A DNA stretch of 64,000 bases from Glandiceps talaboti (taxonomy: Eukaryota > Hemichordata > Enteropneusta > Spengelidae): contig NC_135552.1 of the NCBI RefSeq assembly GCF_964340395.1, positions 13,023,194 through 13,087,193 of the forward strand. Reading direction: 5' to 3'. Below the pieces are notes generated by a model. The model had not been told where the DNA came from. It made no database searches and worked only from the letters and a program-made list of their open reading frames with translations. Shown here one piece after another: positions 35,602 through 48,524 of this stretch (position 1 is its first letter; each line of letters opens with the position of its first letter). The position numbers were made by a program, and so were the translations under genes.

Positions 35602-36678
35602 GATATCATTGGCCTACTGTCTTAAAGTACAAATACAATTATTTAACTTTAGCCATATAAATTTTATAAATACTAGTATGCTCATCTCAAGTATTTTTAC
35701 TAGATTTTTGTGTAACATGTTATTTTCCAATTCTATAGTTTGTACAATATTGATAATTGTCCAGACCAAAGTATTATCAGTGTATAATTGAAACAAGGGA
35801 TTCGATTTCCTCATAGTTTATAGTTTCACACCTTCAGTGATTTTACAAGGATGAATTCATCTTCTATTGTATCAATTCGATAGATAGTGAGGTGCTATGA
35901 TTATCAATCAACATCTCTATTCTAGAAACACAATGTTCTGTTTGACCTCAAGGTGACCTCACAGTGACTTCCTTTCATGGATATGCAAATGATATGTAAA
36001 TGAGTCTTCAATCAAAGCAAATGTAATGATGCTGGTGTAAACATCTTTAGCGAAAGATTGGTAACGATCTATTATAACTTCTGGCTTTATTTAAGAATGA
36101 TGTATAAATTATAATTTATGTATAGATTATTGGTAATATGAATTACATGTAACTTGTAAGTTTCATTTAAGAAATGATAGTAATATAGTAACATATAATG
36201 TGACTATTTGTTATCTCATTGCATATCCCTATCCACTTCCACACTGTCAAAATGGTAGTCTCAAATGATGTCATGGCAACTGGTGTCAAAGGTCATATTG
36301 GATTAACAGCAAGCGTTTTGAAGCTAAGTTACTGATTTGATGAGGTGGCACAGTTGGGTGAGCTGCAATTAACCTCCGTTATCAATGCTACCCAATATTA
36401 TCGATAATGAATCGTGAAAATCCATAGAAGGCAACACAAATTGCAAATTATATGCCTGATCATCAGAAGTAGATGGAACTGTTAAATTTTATCATGTATT
36501 TTATGAAAAGTTTATGAGATGGGAATGACCAAAAGCTTGTTGTATGAGTTCAAAGCAATTGATTGAGAAAGGTGAAGTCCCAGGAGTCATTTGAATCTGA
36601 TGTTTATTTCACTAAATGTCTAGGGGTTTAAAGTAGTACGTACTACTGTTGTCATCCCTCTAAGGCTCACTTGCCAAT

Positions 36679-36945
36679 TTGAAGGGGCACAAGCTGAGTT
36701 GATACGTTTTGGGGTATAATGTTTGCTGCAATATTTAAAAGGTATACTAGCTTTACACAGTATTACTGAAGTATACTATTATAAGAACCAAAAACCCAGT
36801 ATTAAGATAACTTATAAACGATGAAATGCCATGCATAATTTATTATACATATAAAAATGTTGAAGAAATCCTTAATGTAATCAACAATTCTAGACCTAGA
36901 AGACAAATTGTATGATGTATGCATTGACTTAATATTACACTAGAA
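36679..36945 (+). mobile_element. TTAA-flanked TIR element, copy B
   Basis: It opens with TTGA then AGGGGCACAAGCTGAGTTGA and follows copy A through AACCCAGTATTAAGATAACTTATAAACGAT-like sequence (given here in part), CATAATTTATTATACATATAAAA and a TAATCAACAATTCTAGA-like block. The right TIR is not clear. Confidence 0.65.
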
Positions 36946-36988
36946 TTATCAAGGTTATATTTATTTAATATTTTCACTTAAGTTAAGC

Positions 36989-37380
36989 TCTAATTAAAAA
37001 AATTGTGTGGTTCCGATTACACTCAATTTTAGGATAGGTGGGGTAGGTGGATTTTTTATTTTATTTTATTATTATATTTTTTTTTCATGTGTAAGACTCT
37101 AGTTCAGGTAGTTACATTTTCTGTTGTTTTCCGTATGGTCTCTGTGTTATTGGTTTCTTCTTATCAGATGTACAGCCATTACAGATTGGAAGAACATGCA
37201 GTTTCATGTTGTCTTTTTAAGTTGATGTCAGTTTCTGCATCCACTATTTCTGGCGAGACTTCACAATTTTTGTGATTTATTTATTTTTCTCAAATACGTA
37301 AAAAAAGATTTTGGGGTCGGCAGTGAAAAACTAGGTGGGGGTCGGGTAACCAGAACCAAACAATTATTTTTTTAGGCCTA
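36989..37380 (+). mobile_element. TIR family 'AGGCCTAAT', copy 3 (best preserved ends)
   Basis: The left end reads TAATTAAAAAAATTGTGTGG, then TTCCGATTAC. The complement of the right end reads TAGGCCTAAAAAAATAATTG, then TTTGGTTCTGGTTAC. The length is about 392 bp. The interior matches copies 2 and 4 closely. Confidence 0.75.
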
Positions 37381-37828
37381 ATAAAAGCTTATAAACTCAG
37401 TTTTTGTGTCTGTTAGTAAGTTTACTCGTGTGACTTTATCATATCAAGCATTTTGTACACAATTTAATTGTTCAACTGTAGTCATAATTTACAAGTGAAC
37501 AAATTAGCAAAATGTATAAATTTGCTATCAATAGAATAAAACCAAAGGTATAGGAACAGAACATTATATGGTTTGCAATTAATCATCTTTGGTTTGCTAC
37601 AAGATTAAGGGACTATTAATTCTTAGTTGTAATAAAAACCTTCTCATGAATTCATATTATTTACCTCTGTTTTTCTAAAGTTGGCTCCAATATGACTACC
37701 AGTACGTTGATCATTATCTATGGGTGTCACCTGATACATTCTGTATTCGCAGTGTTTTAAAGGGCAGTATGTATCGGTAGGTACAATCTACGGTACCAGA
37801 GTTGTCATTAATAGCAGCACTTTGTCAT

Positions 37829-38136
37829 ATTTTTTTTACGTATTCGAGAAAAAAATTAATAAAATCCCAAAAATTGTGAAGTCTCACGAGAAATAGTGGA
37901 TGCGGAAACTGTCATCAACTTTAAAAATCACTCTAAAACTGTTCTTCCAATCTGTAATGGCTGTACATCTGATAGGAAGAAATAAACAACACTGAGACCA
38001 TTTGGAAACCTGAATGTAGACACTCACACAGAAGAAAAATATATTATTTTTAATAAAATAAAATAAAAATCTACCTACCCCACCTATTTTAAAATTGAGT
38101 GTAACTGGAACCACACAAGTTTTTTTATTAGGCCTT
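37829..38136 (-). mobile_element. TIR family 'AGGCCTAAT', copy 4 (inverted, truncated)
   Basis: Read on the minus strand it opens with AAGGCCTAATAAAAAAACTT, then GTGTGGTTCCAGTTACACTC. It follows the other copies to the ACGTAAAAAAAA stretch, where it stops before the GGTCGGCAG block. It lies in the opposite orientation to copies 1-3. Confidence 0.75.
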
Positions 38137-38149
38137 ACATATTATGCAA

Positions 38150-38790
38150 TTGTGAATGTCAACGATTCTGCAATTGAAGAAATCAACATTTGCAATTTCT
38201 GGACATCGACATCTGCAATTGCAGCTCATAGGTGTGTGGACATCTGCAATTGTAGACATATATATATATCTGCAATTGTAGACTACAGTTGTAGGCATCA
38301 ACATCTGCAATTATAGAGGTGGACATCTGCAATTGTAGACTATAGTTGTAGGCATCAACATCTGCAATTATGTATATCGACATCTGTAATTCTAGAGGTG
38401 CACATCTGCAATTGTAGACTGCAATCGTAGGCATCAACATCTGCAATTATGGACATCAACAACTGCAATGGTAGACAGATATCTGTAATGCATAGTACAT
38501 GTTCAATTGTGGACAATGGCTCACTACAATTGTGGACTTTGATGTCTGCAATTGTGGATGTTGACGTCTGTATTTGTAGACTCAATATCTGTAATTGTCC
38601 ACCAATATCTGTAGACATAGATATCTGCAATTATAGATGCATGCACGTATACATGTGCCTTTTCAATTGTAGACAACTACATTGTATAGCTGCAGTCGTG
38701 GACTTCAACATCTGCAATTTTATAGATATATTGTAGATAGCATTTGTGGATGTGATCAAAATTTACAATTGGGCACATCTATATGTCTGC
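38150..38790 (+). repeat. Degenerate array of about 20-bp units, ACATCTGCAATTGTAGAC
   Basis: About 30 variants of ACATCTGCAATTGTAGAC with spacers of differing length are spread over 640 bp, some extended by TAGTTGTAGGCATCA. The core CAATTG is palindromic. The minus- and plus-strand frames give cysteine-rich pseudo-repeats (QLQM, DICN) that follow from the unit. It begins within 15 bases of TIR copy 4. Confidence 0.8.
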
Positions 38791-41389
38791 AATTATGGGC
38801 TTGATAAGACAGATTGCTGGGATTGCTCTCTGTTACATACAATGTGATAAATGTAACTGGCATTGTGATATCTCTCTTGAAACAGAGCTCAGCTGGGGTG
38901 CTGTATTGAACCGTGTTCTAAGGAGCTTCTAAACAACTGTTACAATGTCGTCTGCATCTCATTAGGAGAAACATATACCACTGTCTGCTGTGCTTTGAAT
39001 TTTAACTGCAGGATATTTACCACAAAAAACATTTGAAAGTATAATTGAACAACTATCCAGAAAAAATATACATGCATAAAAAAATTCAGAAATTGCACTA
39101 TACATTGCAATACTCCATATGCAAAAACAAAATTTCAAATTTCACAAATGTACCATCTTCAACGAACACTCAGACAGTCTCCATTAAATTCACCACGACG
39201 AATGAAAAAGCAATCGGCAAAAATAGCCAAATTTATCACATGGTATTTGGCTAATGGCAAATGGGTAGCGGAAACATGACACAAATTACATGCTTGTAAA
39301 AACGCGTAGTGGTTCTTTGATTTGCTTAGAGCCACAGAAATCCAAATCAATAATCTTTTATCTGTGAACCCTTGGATTGCTGTATGGACTGGAAAATTAC
39401 ATTTACAAAATCACGTCTTTTCAAATTGGATGTCAGCAAGCTCGTCTGTAATTCTGATTTTCGAGATATTTTCGTAAGATTGAATGAAGCGAAATATACA
39501 TGACAACCTCTCCACTCATCTATAAACATTGTCGCTGCGGAGTTGTGTAAAGTTTTCGAATGATTTTTTAAGCAGTATACTCAAATAAAAATAAGTATTC
39601 AGGTTTCAATCGTTGTATATGTTCGAAAATCACGCAAAGTCGTATATTCAGGTGACGATTGACTGTTGCAAATTTTATAGCTGCACTTAGTGTAATCCCA
39701 GTAGACTGAAATATTTCAAAATAGATCTTCAAGCCAGAAAGTCTTCTAGGATTTCAGATAATTGTTGTATGCTTGAATTACTCATAAAACTGTAATTGCT
39801 GTTATTAGCATGATAAAATGTTGTATAGTTATAAACAATTATGAATAATAACCATTGTATTCAGTATGGAAATTATGAAAATTATCTTTAATATGGTTTC
39901 ATTTCCGCTACACTATTATACACTGACAGGTACCTGTATACCCTGGCAGATATAATAACATTTTAAAGTCTTGTTTGTTATTTTGACATGTACTTCTATA
40001 GAGACTAAAATGGTTGTTTTGTACAATTTTATGGATGTGGTGTTTTCTAACCATTGCGTGTGTTTTATTAATACCAAAGACTAATTTATCAACGTCATTA
40101 CACTGATGTTAGCTTATATTTTTTCTATCAAAAAGAGAGAATCTACTGTAGAAGACTCCAAGTACAAAAATATTAGTGGACATTCAACTTAATTTATCAA
40201 ATTAAGACATTTTTAATGAATTTTGGTTTTTGACACAATATGGCAAATGACAAATACCAAAGATGAAAAGTTGATATTCAGGCTAAAGAAAATGTGAGCC
40301 TCTGTCCTCTGTCTTGATGCTAACATGCACTTCGATTCCAAATTTTCTTGAAAATTTATTTTAATCTAAGTTTGACATTCATGATTATAAAAGAAATCTG
40401 GTGTTTTACCATATCTTGGGAATCGACAGTATTTCCCGTACAGTTATAATGCAACTTATTGAGCAGCCATTTTGAATTCTAAAATGGGTTAATATTAATA
40501 ATACTTGGTCAAAAATTTGTATGGTGACTCTTCTCTTTTGAATGGATTGAGTTTTAGTTTTGATTTAGTTTTCTTGAGCAAAGTAACAGCAAAAAACCTT
40601 TTTGTTTCTGAGGTGCACACTATGCTATTAAAATCACACTTATTTTCAGTTCATAAAATAACACGTGAAGGTCACCAGATGTCATTGCCCTCCAGCGTTT
40701 CATTGTTCATCGTGTGCTACCGAAGAAACACAAAACTTTTTCAATGATTTCTGAAAACTGCAAAATGGAATGATTATGCATAGATTCACTTTAGTGTAAA
40801 GAGATTGAAGGCTGCAATTACCACAGTTGGAAATTTGCATGCTTGGGTTGTATAATTGTCACTACCCTGTCCTTGTATCATTACCGGATGTAGTTATAAT
40901 AATAACAGTTGTGATATTTATTAGCACCCCCCCCCCCCCCCCCATTATCTGAATGGCAGTGTCTAATTCCATTTAAACTTGGCACAAGGGTGACATATTA
41001 TATGGGACATATATGCACATTACTCGGCTGATCTGTTTACCCAAATGGCAACCAACAGTATTTGTAGATAAAAATCAATACATGTAAGTACTGCTTAACT
41101 TGAAAATTATAGTACTCAGAGAGTCCTTGCAAATGTATTTTCAGATGCAAGCTTTCTTTTAAGACATTGACCTGTGACCTTCAGTCTATTATTTGCATAT
41201 AAATTGGTAGAATGAGACATAGACATGTAACAGATATAGGAATTTATCAGCAAAATAAAGATATGATTGCTCAAGTGTTTTTAATGCAGAATACACCTCA
41301 GTGATAACCTCTTTAAACTTTGGCTATTACTTTGTTCAAGAAAACGCCACCCCATTCTCAGTTAAGTCAAATGAAAAAACTTGAATAAA
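38791..41389. other. AT-rich DNA, probably intronic
   Basis: A few 60-80 residue frames occur (39045-39254 plus, 39347-39529 minus, 40505-40747 plus), but none has an acceptor-donor pair in phase. A poly(C) run lies at 40926-40943. No element ends were recognised. Confidence 0.4.
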
Positions 41390-41679
41390 ACAACGTTTCT
41401 GTATACTGTTGACATCAGTGCATGTCTTCTTATGATTGTCTTCCGACATTGTTAGATCAGTTGATTGCACAGTAGGGATTTTCCGGAACATTTTTTTTAT
41501 ATGCATGATAAATTACGTCATCGGATCGTTTATGAGTTATATTTTAATACCAGGTTTGAGTTCTTTCAATTGCAAGTGATGGCTCAGTATAAAGTATAAT
41601 ACTATGAATATACATTTTAAATATGCAGCAACAACTACACCCAAATACATATATTAAAACTCAGCTTGTGCCCCTTTAA
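41390..41679 (-). mobile_element. TTAA-flanked TIR element, copy C (inverted)
   Basis: Read on the minus strand from 41679 it opens with TTAA then AGGGGCACAAGCTGAGTTTT. It follows copy A through CAAACCTGGTATTAAAATAT, CGATGACGTAATTTATCATG and a TGCAATCAACTGATCTAACA block. It fades before the second TIR. Confidence 0.65.
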
Positions 41680-43175
41680 AATCAAGAAAAAAATTCAGAA
41701 GTCATTGTACAGATATTTGAAAGATTAATAAAACCAAATATCAATAAAAATGTAGTTATTTTAGAATCCAATATGGCTATACTGAATACCTTGTTAATAA
41801 ATGTATGGGGAAAATAAAAGATTAACAGTTTCCTTGAAAACAAACAGTTGAATTAACCTCAAAAATTCTTTTATTATTTCCAAAGGACAAGACACAAGCT
41901 TTAACTACTTTCTCCCTTTGTAGTGATTGTGGGCTAGACTGAGATGTTTGGAGTATAAGAAATGACATTTAAAGTACATTGTACAGTGAAAAAAATTACA
42001 CTAGTCTTGTAAAATCTTATGTCCCAAAGAAGTTATCACTATCACGGTTTAAATTTGTGCATTACATTTAATTTTTGTACATGTAAGCCTAATCCAGTGA
42101 AATACGATCAGTTTTCACCTTTCAGTCAAAATCAAATATGACTATGCAAAATTCAATCAACTTAAAAGGTTTCTGTAGACACTGACTATAAGCTTTCACC
42201 CCATCAGGTCAGCATGCAAGAACAGCAATTTTAATGTTGTTTAATGTCACATTTGATAATCAGAAGCAACAATGAAAACACCACTTACTTCCCATCACCA
42301 CATTAAAAGGTCTACATTACAAGTTCCTGGAATAGAATTTGAATCGTTGTGGCAACTTTATGGCATTTTCACATTAAGTGTATAGTTGTATCAGGATTAT
42401 GCTAAATGTCCCTGTCATACCACGTCACCACAGTGTAAAAAATTCGTTGCATTTCAAGGAGTCATAAAATGCATTCAGTGGTCATTGATCCCTTTAATTA
42501 TATATATATATATATTTTAAAGACTATACACTATTTACATGCAGTTTGAATATTCATATGATGGGGAACATATATTGAGTTGGAATAAGATTTCTGGTGT
42601 GAGTACCAAAATCAAACATTTAATTGTACATATAATATGATATATGTATGTGACTTCTAAAGATGATTAATAAGTCATTGGAAAGAAAACTTGAAATATT
42701 GATTGTGAATTTCCTGTTCAGATGATATAAAATTTCATATTTTTCTGTAAGGAATGATGTGAAGGTCAAAAGAAGCTGTGACAGATGTGCCCAATGTTAT
42801 ATGTCCATATGAAATCATTTATTAAGGGAATGGACTGCTTTAGCTTCAGTCGTGCATGAAATTTAATCATTTACTAATTGACATGCTTTAGAATTAAGAA
42901 GCACTCAACCATTTCATAGAAGAACAATCTAATATTTCAATATCAATAAATGACTATGAAAGATTAATTTTGAGTTTATGATCTGTTCATGGTCACTGAG
43001 ATAATAGAGATCATCTGGAAAAAGTTATAGAAAAGAAAAGATACTGGCCTTGAAGGATAAACATACCTTTGTACAATCATATGTTGTGAATTGTTATTGA
43101 GCATAACTGAACTGTATGATCCTTGAATACTATTACTATGGGCATGTTGATGTGTCTTTCTGCTTGTGTGGCAGA

Positions 43176-43227
<52 letters not shown>

Positions 43228-43789
43228 TGTCATGCAAAACACTTCAGGTTCAAATCACTAGACTAGCTGATTGCCTTACATGAGTTTCAGAGTTGCATAT
43301 AAAAAGTTGGTCAAATAGCTTGGGTGAAATGTTAAAAGTGGCGGGGTTGGATGGGGAGGTGGGAGTTGCTCTTTAAGTTTTGACGTTCCATGGGGTAATA
43401 TATTTACTAGATGAAGAATTGTTGAAGGTGGTAATTATTCAGTTGTGCTACGATGAAGTCTTTTTTTCTTTAATTTATGATTTTCAAACACTCTAGAGAT
43501 GTCAGCAGAAAGAATGAATGAGACTAAAATCCATAAAAAACATCAAAGATTGTATCATGGTTGTGCTTTCGCAATGAAGGGACAACACATTTATGGCACC
43601 CACGCTAGTTTGGTAGTAATTAGTGATATAAAATATGTTATAAATTCCATGCTATCAATATAATTGAAAATAGATGAAAACTGGGTTTTGGTACTTTCCA
43701 CTTAGCTTCCCAGTACTCTCCCACTGGTTTCCCTGTAGTATTGTTAGTATTGACTGGCTCATTTCAGTGGACATGATGATAGATGGCAA
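41680..43789. other. AT-rich DNA with a (TG)n tract
   Basis: It contains a short (TA)n at 42500-42515 and a (TG)n run of about 25 units at 43176-43226. A CCAATATGG-type dispersed motif occurs at 41760. No exon was recognised. Confidence 0.4.
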
Positions 43790-44260
43790 GGATATGAAAA
43801 TATGTCAAACTTATCCCTACACACGGTCAAAAGATTCTCAATGGATTTGATGATATAAGGACAGGAAAGTCAAGAAAATATGGCAAACTCATCCCTACCA
43901 TCAGAAGTGTCTCAATATAGCTATGATGGTTGAAGGGAAGAACAGACATGCAAATGGGAAATACAGGAAACTCACCCCTACCATTAAAATAGTTTCAATG
44001 GACATGCTGATGATAGTAGAAAGGAAGAAAAGGTGTAGAAATTGAAGGTATAGGAAACTCGTCCCTACCACCAAAATAGTCTCAGTGGACATGAAGGGAA
44101 TGGAAAGGCATACATTGAAAGGGCAATACAACAAACTCAAACTCATCTCTACCATCAAAGAAGAAGAATTTCAGTGAAAGTGATGATACAATGGAAGAAA
44201 CGAAAAATACCGTAAACTCATCCCTACCATCAAGGAAAGAAGAATCTCAGTGGACACAAT
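43790..44260 (+). repeat. Degenerate tandem repeat, about 70-95 bp unit, six to seven units
   Basis: The phrase AAACTCATCCCTACCATCAA, followed by ARTCTCAGTGGACATGATGA-like sequence and a purine-rich GGAAAGGAAGAA segment, recurs near 43812, 43888, 43970, 44058, 44136 and 44215. The 85-residue minus-strand frame at 43901-44158 reads a repeated hydrophobic peptide because of this array. Confidence 0.8.
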
Positions 44261-45535
44261 AAAGATTTTAACTTTGTGATGTGAATATAAAAAGGGTCAG
44301 TAATTCTCTTCATTGCTGACTTCTCATCAGATTTCATAGCTAGGAGTAACTTCTTATAAAACACAATTGTAACTGATATTTGTTAGTGTTCAACATCACT
44401 ATATCAAGGCATTCCTTGATAGCTGTTAAGTGGATTTTTCAACAACTTTTATGGAAATTGATGAATTGATGGTGTTTAATTTATCTGTCCATACTGTTTC
44501 ATTACAGTTGTACAAGTACATTTTACTATGTATCTAGTTATCTCTTGCCAGCCCATACTGGTTTGCTTCTAACTTCACTCAAAAATTCACCTATAACTAT
44601 TAACGGCCTGTTTTATTACATTCGCAATTGGTTTGTGTATTTCTATGTGACCTCCAGTTAATGCTCCGTATAGCTAATTCACATAATGTATGTAAATGCT
44701 CATGAATTGTTATTGACTGATCGGCACTCATGTAGACAAGGGAGAACCCTTGTAAAAGTTTGGAAATTAAATCTACGAACACTGAGTACTAGGATAGTCC
44801 TGTTTGTCATTTTGCAGTCCCACAAACTGGTGGGCCAGTCGATTTGTTGGAAAATAATGAAATCTTGTCCCTAAAACATATCAGTTCTTTTTTGAAGTCG
44901 TTTAACAAAATTTTATTGTAACCACGTTAGAGGGTCGCAATTTTTTTGAGAAATTCTTGACACAAGTAAATTTCAAGACAGTTTTGTTGAAACATTAGGA
45001 AGAAAACCATGGTCATTAGTGATATGAGGAAAATGTAAAGAATTAGCATTGTTGTAAAAAGAGAGACATGTATATATACATGGACTGGAAAAGGCTTTTA
45101 AAAAAATGACAGAACATTCCTTTTCAGTGATTAAATTTGTTCTAACGCTGGGTGAGAGAAAAAAGTCATGTAAAATAGACTATGCTGGTAATCAGATTAG
45201 AATGTTTCCTTTATCTAAGAATTCAAAGCAGGACAAGTATTTTAGTTTGTAACAATTACACAGATGGGATTCAGACACCACATTTGTGTTGGATTGTGTG
45301 CATACATGTAGAGCCATATATTTTATTCAAAGTCCCTCCAGGGTTTTTTTGAATTATTATAAAGCTGGCACATTTAATGACATATAGTTGTAATTTTCGT
45401 GAATTTCAGTTTCAACCATGGCACATGGTGATGGTGGTGTGTTTAGTTGTTCCCTTAGTGACTCAGACATTTTTTCACTCTAACAGATGCACTATTTGAT
45501 GAAACATTGCAGACACATATGCACATTACATGTGT

Positions 45536-45776
45536 ACATACATACATACATACATACATACATACATAGTTTACATACATGTGCATACATACATACATAC
45601 ATGCACGCATGCATGCATGCATGCATGCATACATACATACATACATACATACATACATACATACATACATACATACATACATACATACACACACATACAT
45701 ACATACATACATACACACAGACATACATATATACATACATACATACATACATACATACATACATACATACATACAT

Positions 45777-45809
<33 letters not shown>

Positions 45810-45895
45810 TACATACATACATACATACATACATACATACATACATACATACATACATACACACACATACATACATACATACATACACACATATA
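45536..45895 (+). repeat. Long (CATA)n microsatellite with CATG and CACA interruptions
   Basis: About 360 bp of CATA units are broken by a (CATG) block at 45600-45627 and three (CA) blocks. The open frames of up to 195 residues reading Thr-Tyr-Ile-His or Met-Tyr-Val-Cys across it are artefacts. Confidence 0.95.
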
Positions 45896-46169
45896 CAGAC
45901 AGATGGCAAAAGGAATATACTATCTAGACGTATTCCCTATCTGCCTACACATTCATGCAACTATACCTCCTTTCCCACCTACTTGTATGTCAGCCAATCT
46001 TGGATGACATTTTATCAAAAACCACTCACACGTTATTTCATATGGCCATACTACTTAAAATGGAAAAAAGATAATATTCAGTTAGCATCAATTACGCTTC
46101 ATTGGTTTTGGCACTAATGATTTCGTAAAGCAATAAACCATTAAACTTAACCTCCTTTCTGCTTTCTAG

Positions 46170-46242
46170 ATTGAATTCATCCATATTGGGTGTTACTGAA
46201 AAAAGTATAAGGACCCTGAATGTTTTAAATAATGAACTATGA
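46170..46242 (+). CDS. Weak candidate terminal exon
   Basis: It follows a good pyrimidine tract and acceptor (CCTCCTTTCTGCTTTCTAG). Entered in phase 2 it reads LNSSILGVTEKSIRTLNVLN, then NEL and TGA. An ATTAAA lies about 45 bases further. Phase 2 would suit the plus-strand gene, which would make it an alternative end to the exon at 50886. There is no domain to support it, so it may be chance. Confidence 0.2.
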
Positions 46243-46359
46243 GGTATCACTGTGTTGAACTCATAATGTATTGTACCATGCTCATATTAAACTTGTATTG
46301 CTTCTCATAATACTACACTGAAATGATTGCTTTGATACATAGATAATGGACAGTCTTTG

Positions 46360-46800
46360 GAGAATTGAGAATATCCCTAATTTTCTACGTTATCAGGTTA
46401 TTTCTACATTATTATATTCAGCAATTGCAGTCTGCTTAAGCGATAACCCCAAATATTTTTTACATTATATGATTATCAAATCAGTAGTATTATAAGCAAT
46501 TGTATGTCAGCACATGCAATATAATCCTAGATGTTCTACATGTAGCAAGTTATTTCTGTATTATCTTCATCAGCAATTGTAGTCTGCGTATCAAATAATC
46601 CCAAAGTTTCTACATTATCAAATTATTTAGTCTGCATTATCATATTCAGCATGTCGTCTGCATATGCAATTCTATACAGTATTATTACGGACTACCTTAT
46701 TCTCTGAATTCAGTAATTCCCAAAATGCCTGAACATCCAGTACATTTTCTACATTACCATATTCAGTGTGCAGTAGCCTGCAAATGCAATTCTGACAGGA
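46360..46800 (+). repeat. Degenerate tandem repeat, about 95-110 bp unit, four units
   Basis: TTTCTACATTATCAAATTAT-like sequence, then CATATTCAGCAATTGCAGTC or TCAGCATGTCGTCTGC and a CAAATAATCCCAAA-like end, recurs near 46385, 46470, 46545, 46610 and 46745. Identity is low but the order of blocks is kept. Confidence 0.55.
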
Positions 46801-47129
46801 TGTGTAGACTACCTTATTTTAGAATGTACCAGTAAATTTATAAAAATGTTTTGTGTTATGAACGTTCAATATCAGCAGCGTTTACAGGAAAAAGAAACAT
46901 GGAGATTGACCATTGTTTATATAGTGACGTCTTCAGAGGGTTTGCAACACACACTGTGACTAATACGATGATGTGTCAGTTTATATGCATTGATTGAAAG
47001 AATGATCATTGAATTACAAAGTCAAATATTGGTATTGTCTGACTCATTTATCAATTTTACCATCTGAGATAGTATCACACACACACTCATACAATCAGAA
47101 AGAGTAAATTGGTCATTTTTCTATCGTTC

Positions 47130-47430
47130 ACAAATAATGACTTTTGAAATTGAATTCATGTCCGTACATGTACATTGAATAGTCATCTTACTTATCATAC
47201 AAAAAATATATATCAACTTTGACAAATGTGGAAAAAAAGTCAACTTTTTAATGATTTTAAGGATAAATTGACAGTCACAAGTGAGTTTTAAAATTGAATT
47301 CGTGTCCAAACATTTAGTAGTCTTTCTAATCACACAAAATCATATCATCTTTGACAAATATGAAAAATGAAAAATGCATTTTTAAGTTGATTTTAACTTG
47401 AATTCATGTCCACTCATATTAGATATAGTC
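47130..47430 (+). repeat. Degenerate tandem repeat, about 135-bp unit, nearly three units
   Basis: GAAATTGAATTCATGTCCGT, AAAATTGAATTCGTGTCCAA and AACTTGAATTCATGTCCACT mark three unit starts near 47147, 47290 and 47397. Each of the first two is followed by ATCAACTTTGACAAATGTGG-like and TTTTTAATGATTTTAA-like sequence. Confidence 0.65.
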
Positions 47431-48524
47431 ACTCACTGACTTAGTTGCTCGACAAAAAGAAATCAAATTCCAGAAATTTGATTTAAAAAACTCAAGTTAT
47501 GATTTCATGCTTGTAGTGAATCATAGACCCTCCTACACGAGAGTCAATGAGTGAACACATGAATCACATGATAACTTGTAACGATTTTCTAACTTTTCTA
47601 CATGTTATACTGTCATGAACTACATATCAATATGTGTATGCGTATATGGTATTCACAATTTGAACTACCATGCAAACATTCCTGTTCGACCGATTTGATG
47701 CCTAGAGGTATCCATAGCAACCTAGTTACTGATTGCGTAGTATGTAAATATGGATTGAGGAAAGATTTCTGAGTGAAGTTGGATTGATTTTTTAAAGTGT
47801 AAATACAACTTATATAGCTATGGTCATTGTGGTTTTTATTGATTTCTGGAAAGTATAGTCCATGTTGAAGAAAATATACCAAACACCAAATAATCAAATT
47901 CTAAGGGCATGTAGTGGTGTGTGTTATCACACTCAATAAATTACATTGTGTAAACATATAAAAATGCCTGTGAGGAAATTTAAATGTAAAGTATTACAGA
48001 GTCGGTGAGTTTAAAAGCTTTTATTATTGTTTGCTTCACTTTGTTCTATAAATTCCTTTCAAATTCTCAAGTTGATTTCAGAAAACATAAACATGTGAGT
48101 GTTATTTGCCTGTTATTGTAGTCAAAGTAAACTCAATACTTCCAGAACCTCAGGTGTTAGGAATCTAATGAACAGTTACTGTAAATAAGGCAATGCAGTG
48201 AACTTATTGATAGTTTTCCTATTTCTGTAAATACCTTGAAATAACATATTTTGAAGATGTAAAGTTTCACTAATATTAGAACAAGTAGTCAAAACCTGTT
48301 TGAATTGAATTGGGTCACAATTTTTCATTTTTGTAAGTTTTTTCTCAGAATGAAAATACTTAAATAAAACCTTGATTACTATAAATTCCAGTGTAATGTT
48401 GTTTATGGATTGGCCTTTGATGCAATCATAATTGTTCAATGTAGTTTTCATATATTTTAAACTTGTCACTGAATTGTTTATATTATGCCTAAATACCAGG
48501 TTTGCGTTCTGTCAGTTAGTGAGA
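47431..48524. other. AT-rich DNA, no recognised element
   Basis: An ATG at 47964 opens a 13-codon frame ending at a GTGAGT donor at 48005. Without supporting context I treat it as chance. Nothing else is seen. Confidence 0.35.

Noticed and set aside
43901-44158. 85-residue hydrophobic minus-strand frame resembling a membrane protein
   Set aside because: The hydrophobic peptide repeats with the DNA unit of a tandem array, so it is a by-product of the repeat.
44600-44874. Overlapping 60-residue frames on both strands
   Set aside because: Neither has paired splice sites; composition is plausible but not distinctive.
45455-46117. Open frames of up to 195 residues
   Set aside because: They read a (CATA)n microsatellite; composition is only Thr, Tyr, Ile, His or Met, Tyr, Val, Cys.
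47964-48004. ATG frame MPVRKFKCKVLQS ending at GTGAGT
   Set aside because: A short frame with one splice site in AT-rich DNA is expected by chance; no promoter features or phase partner.
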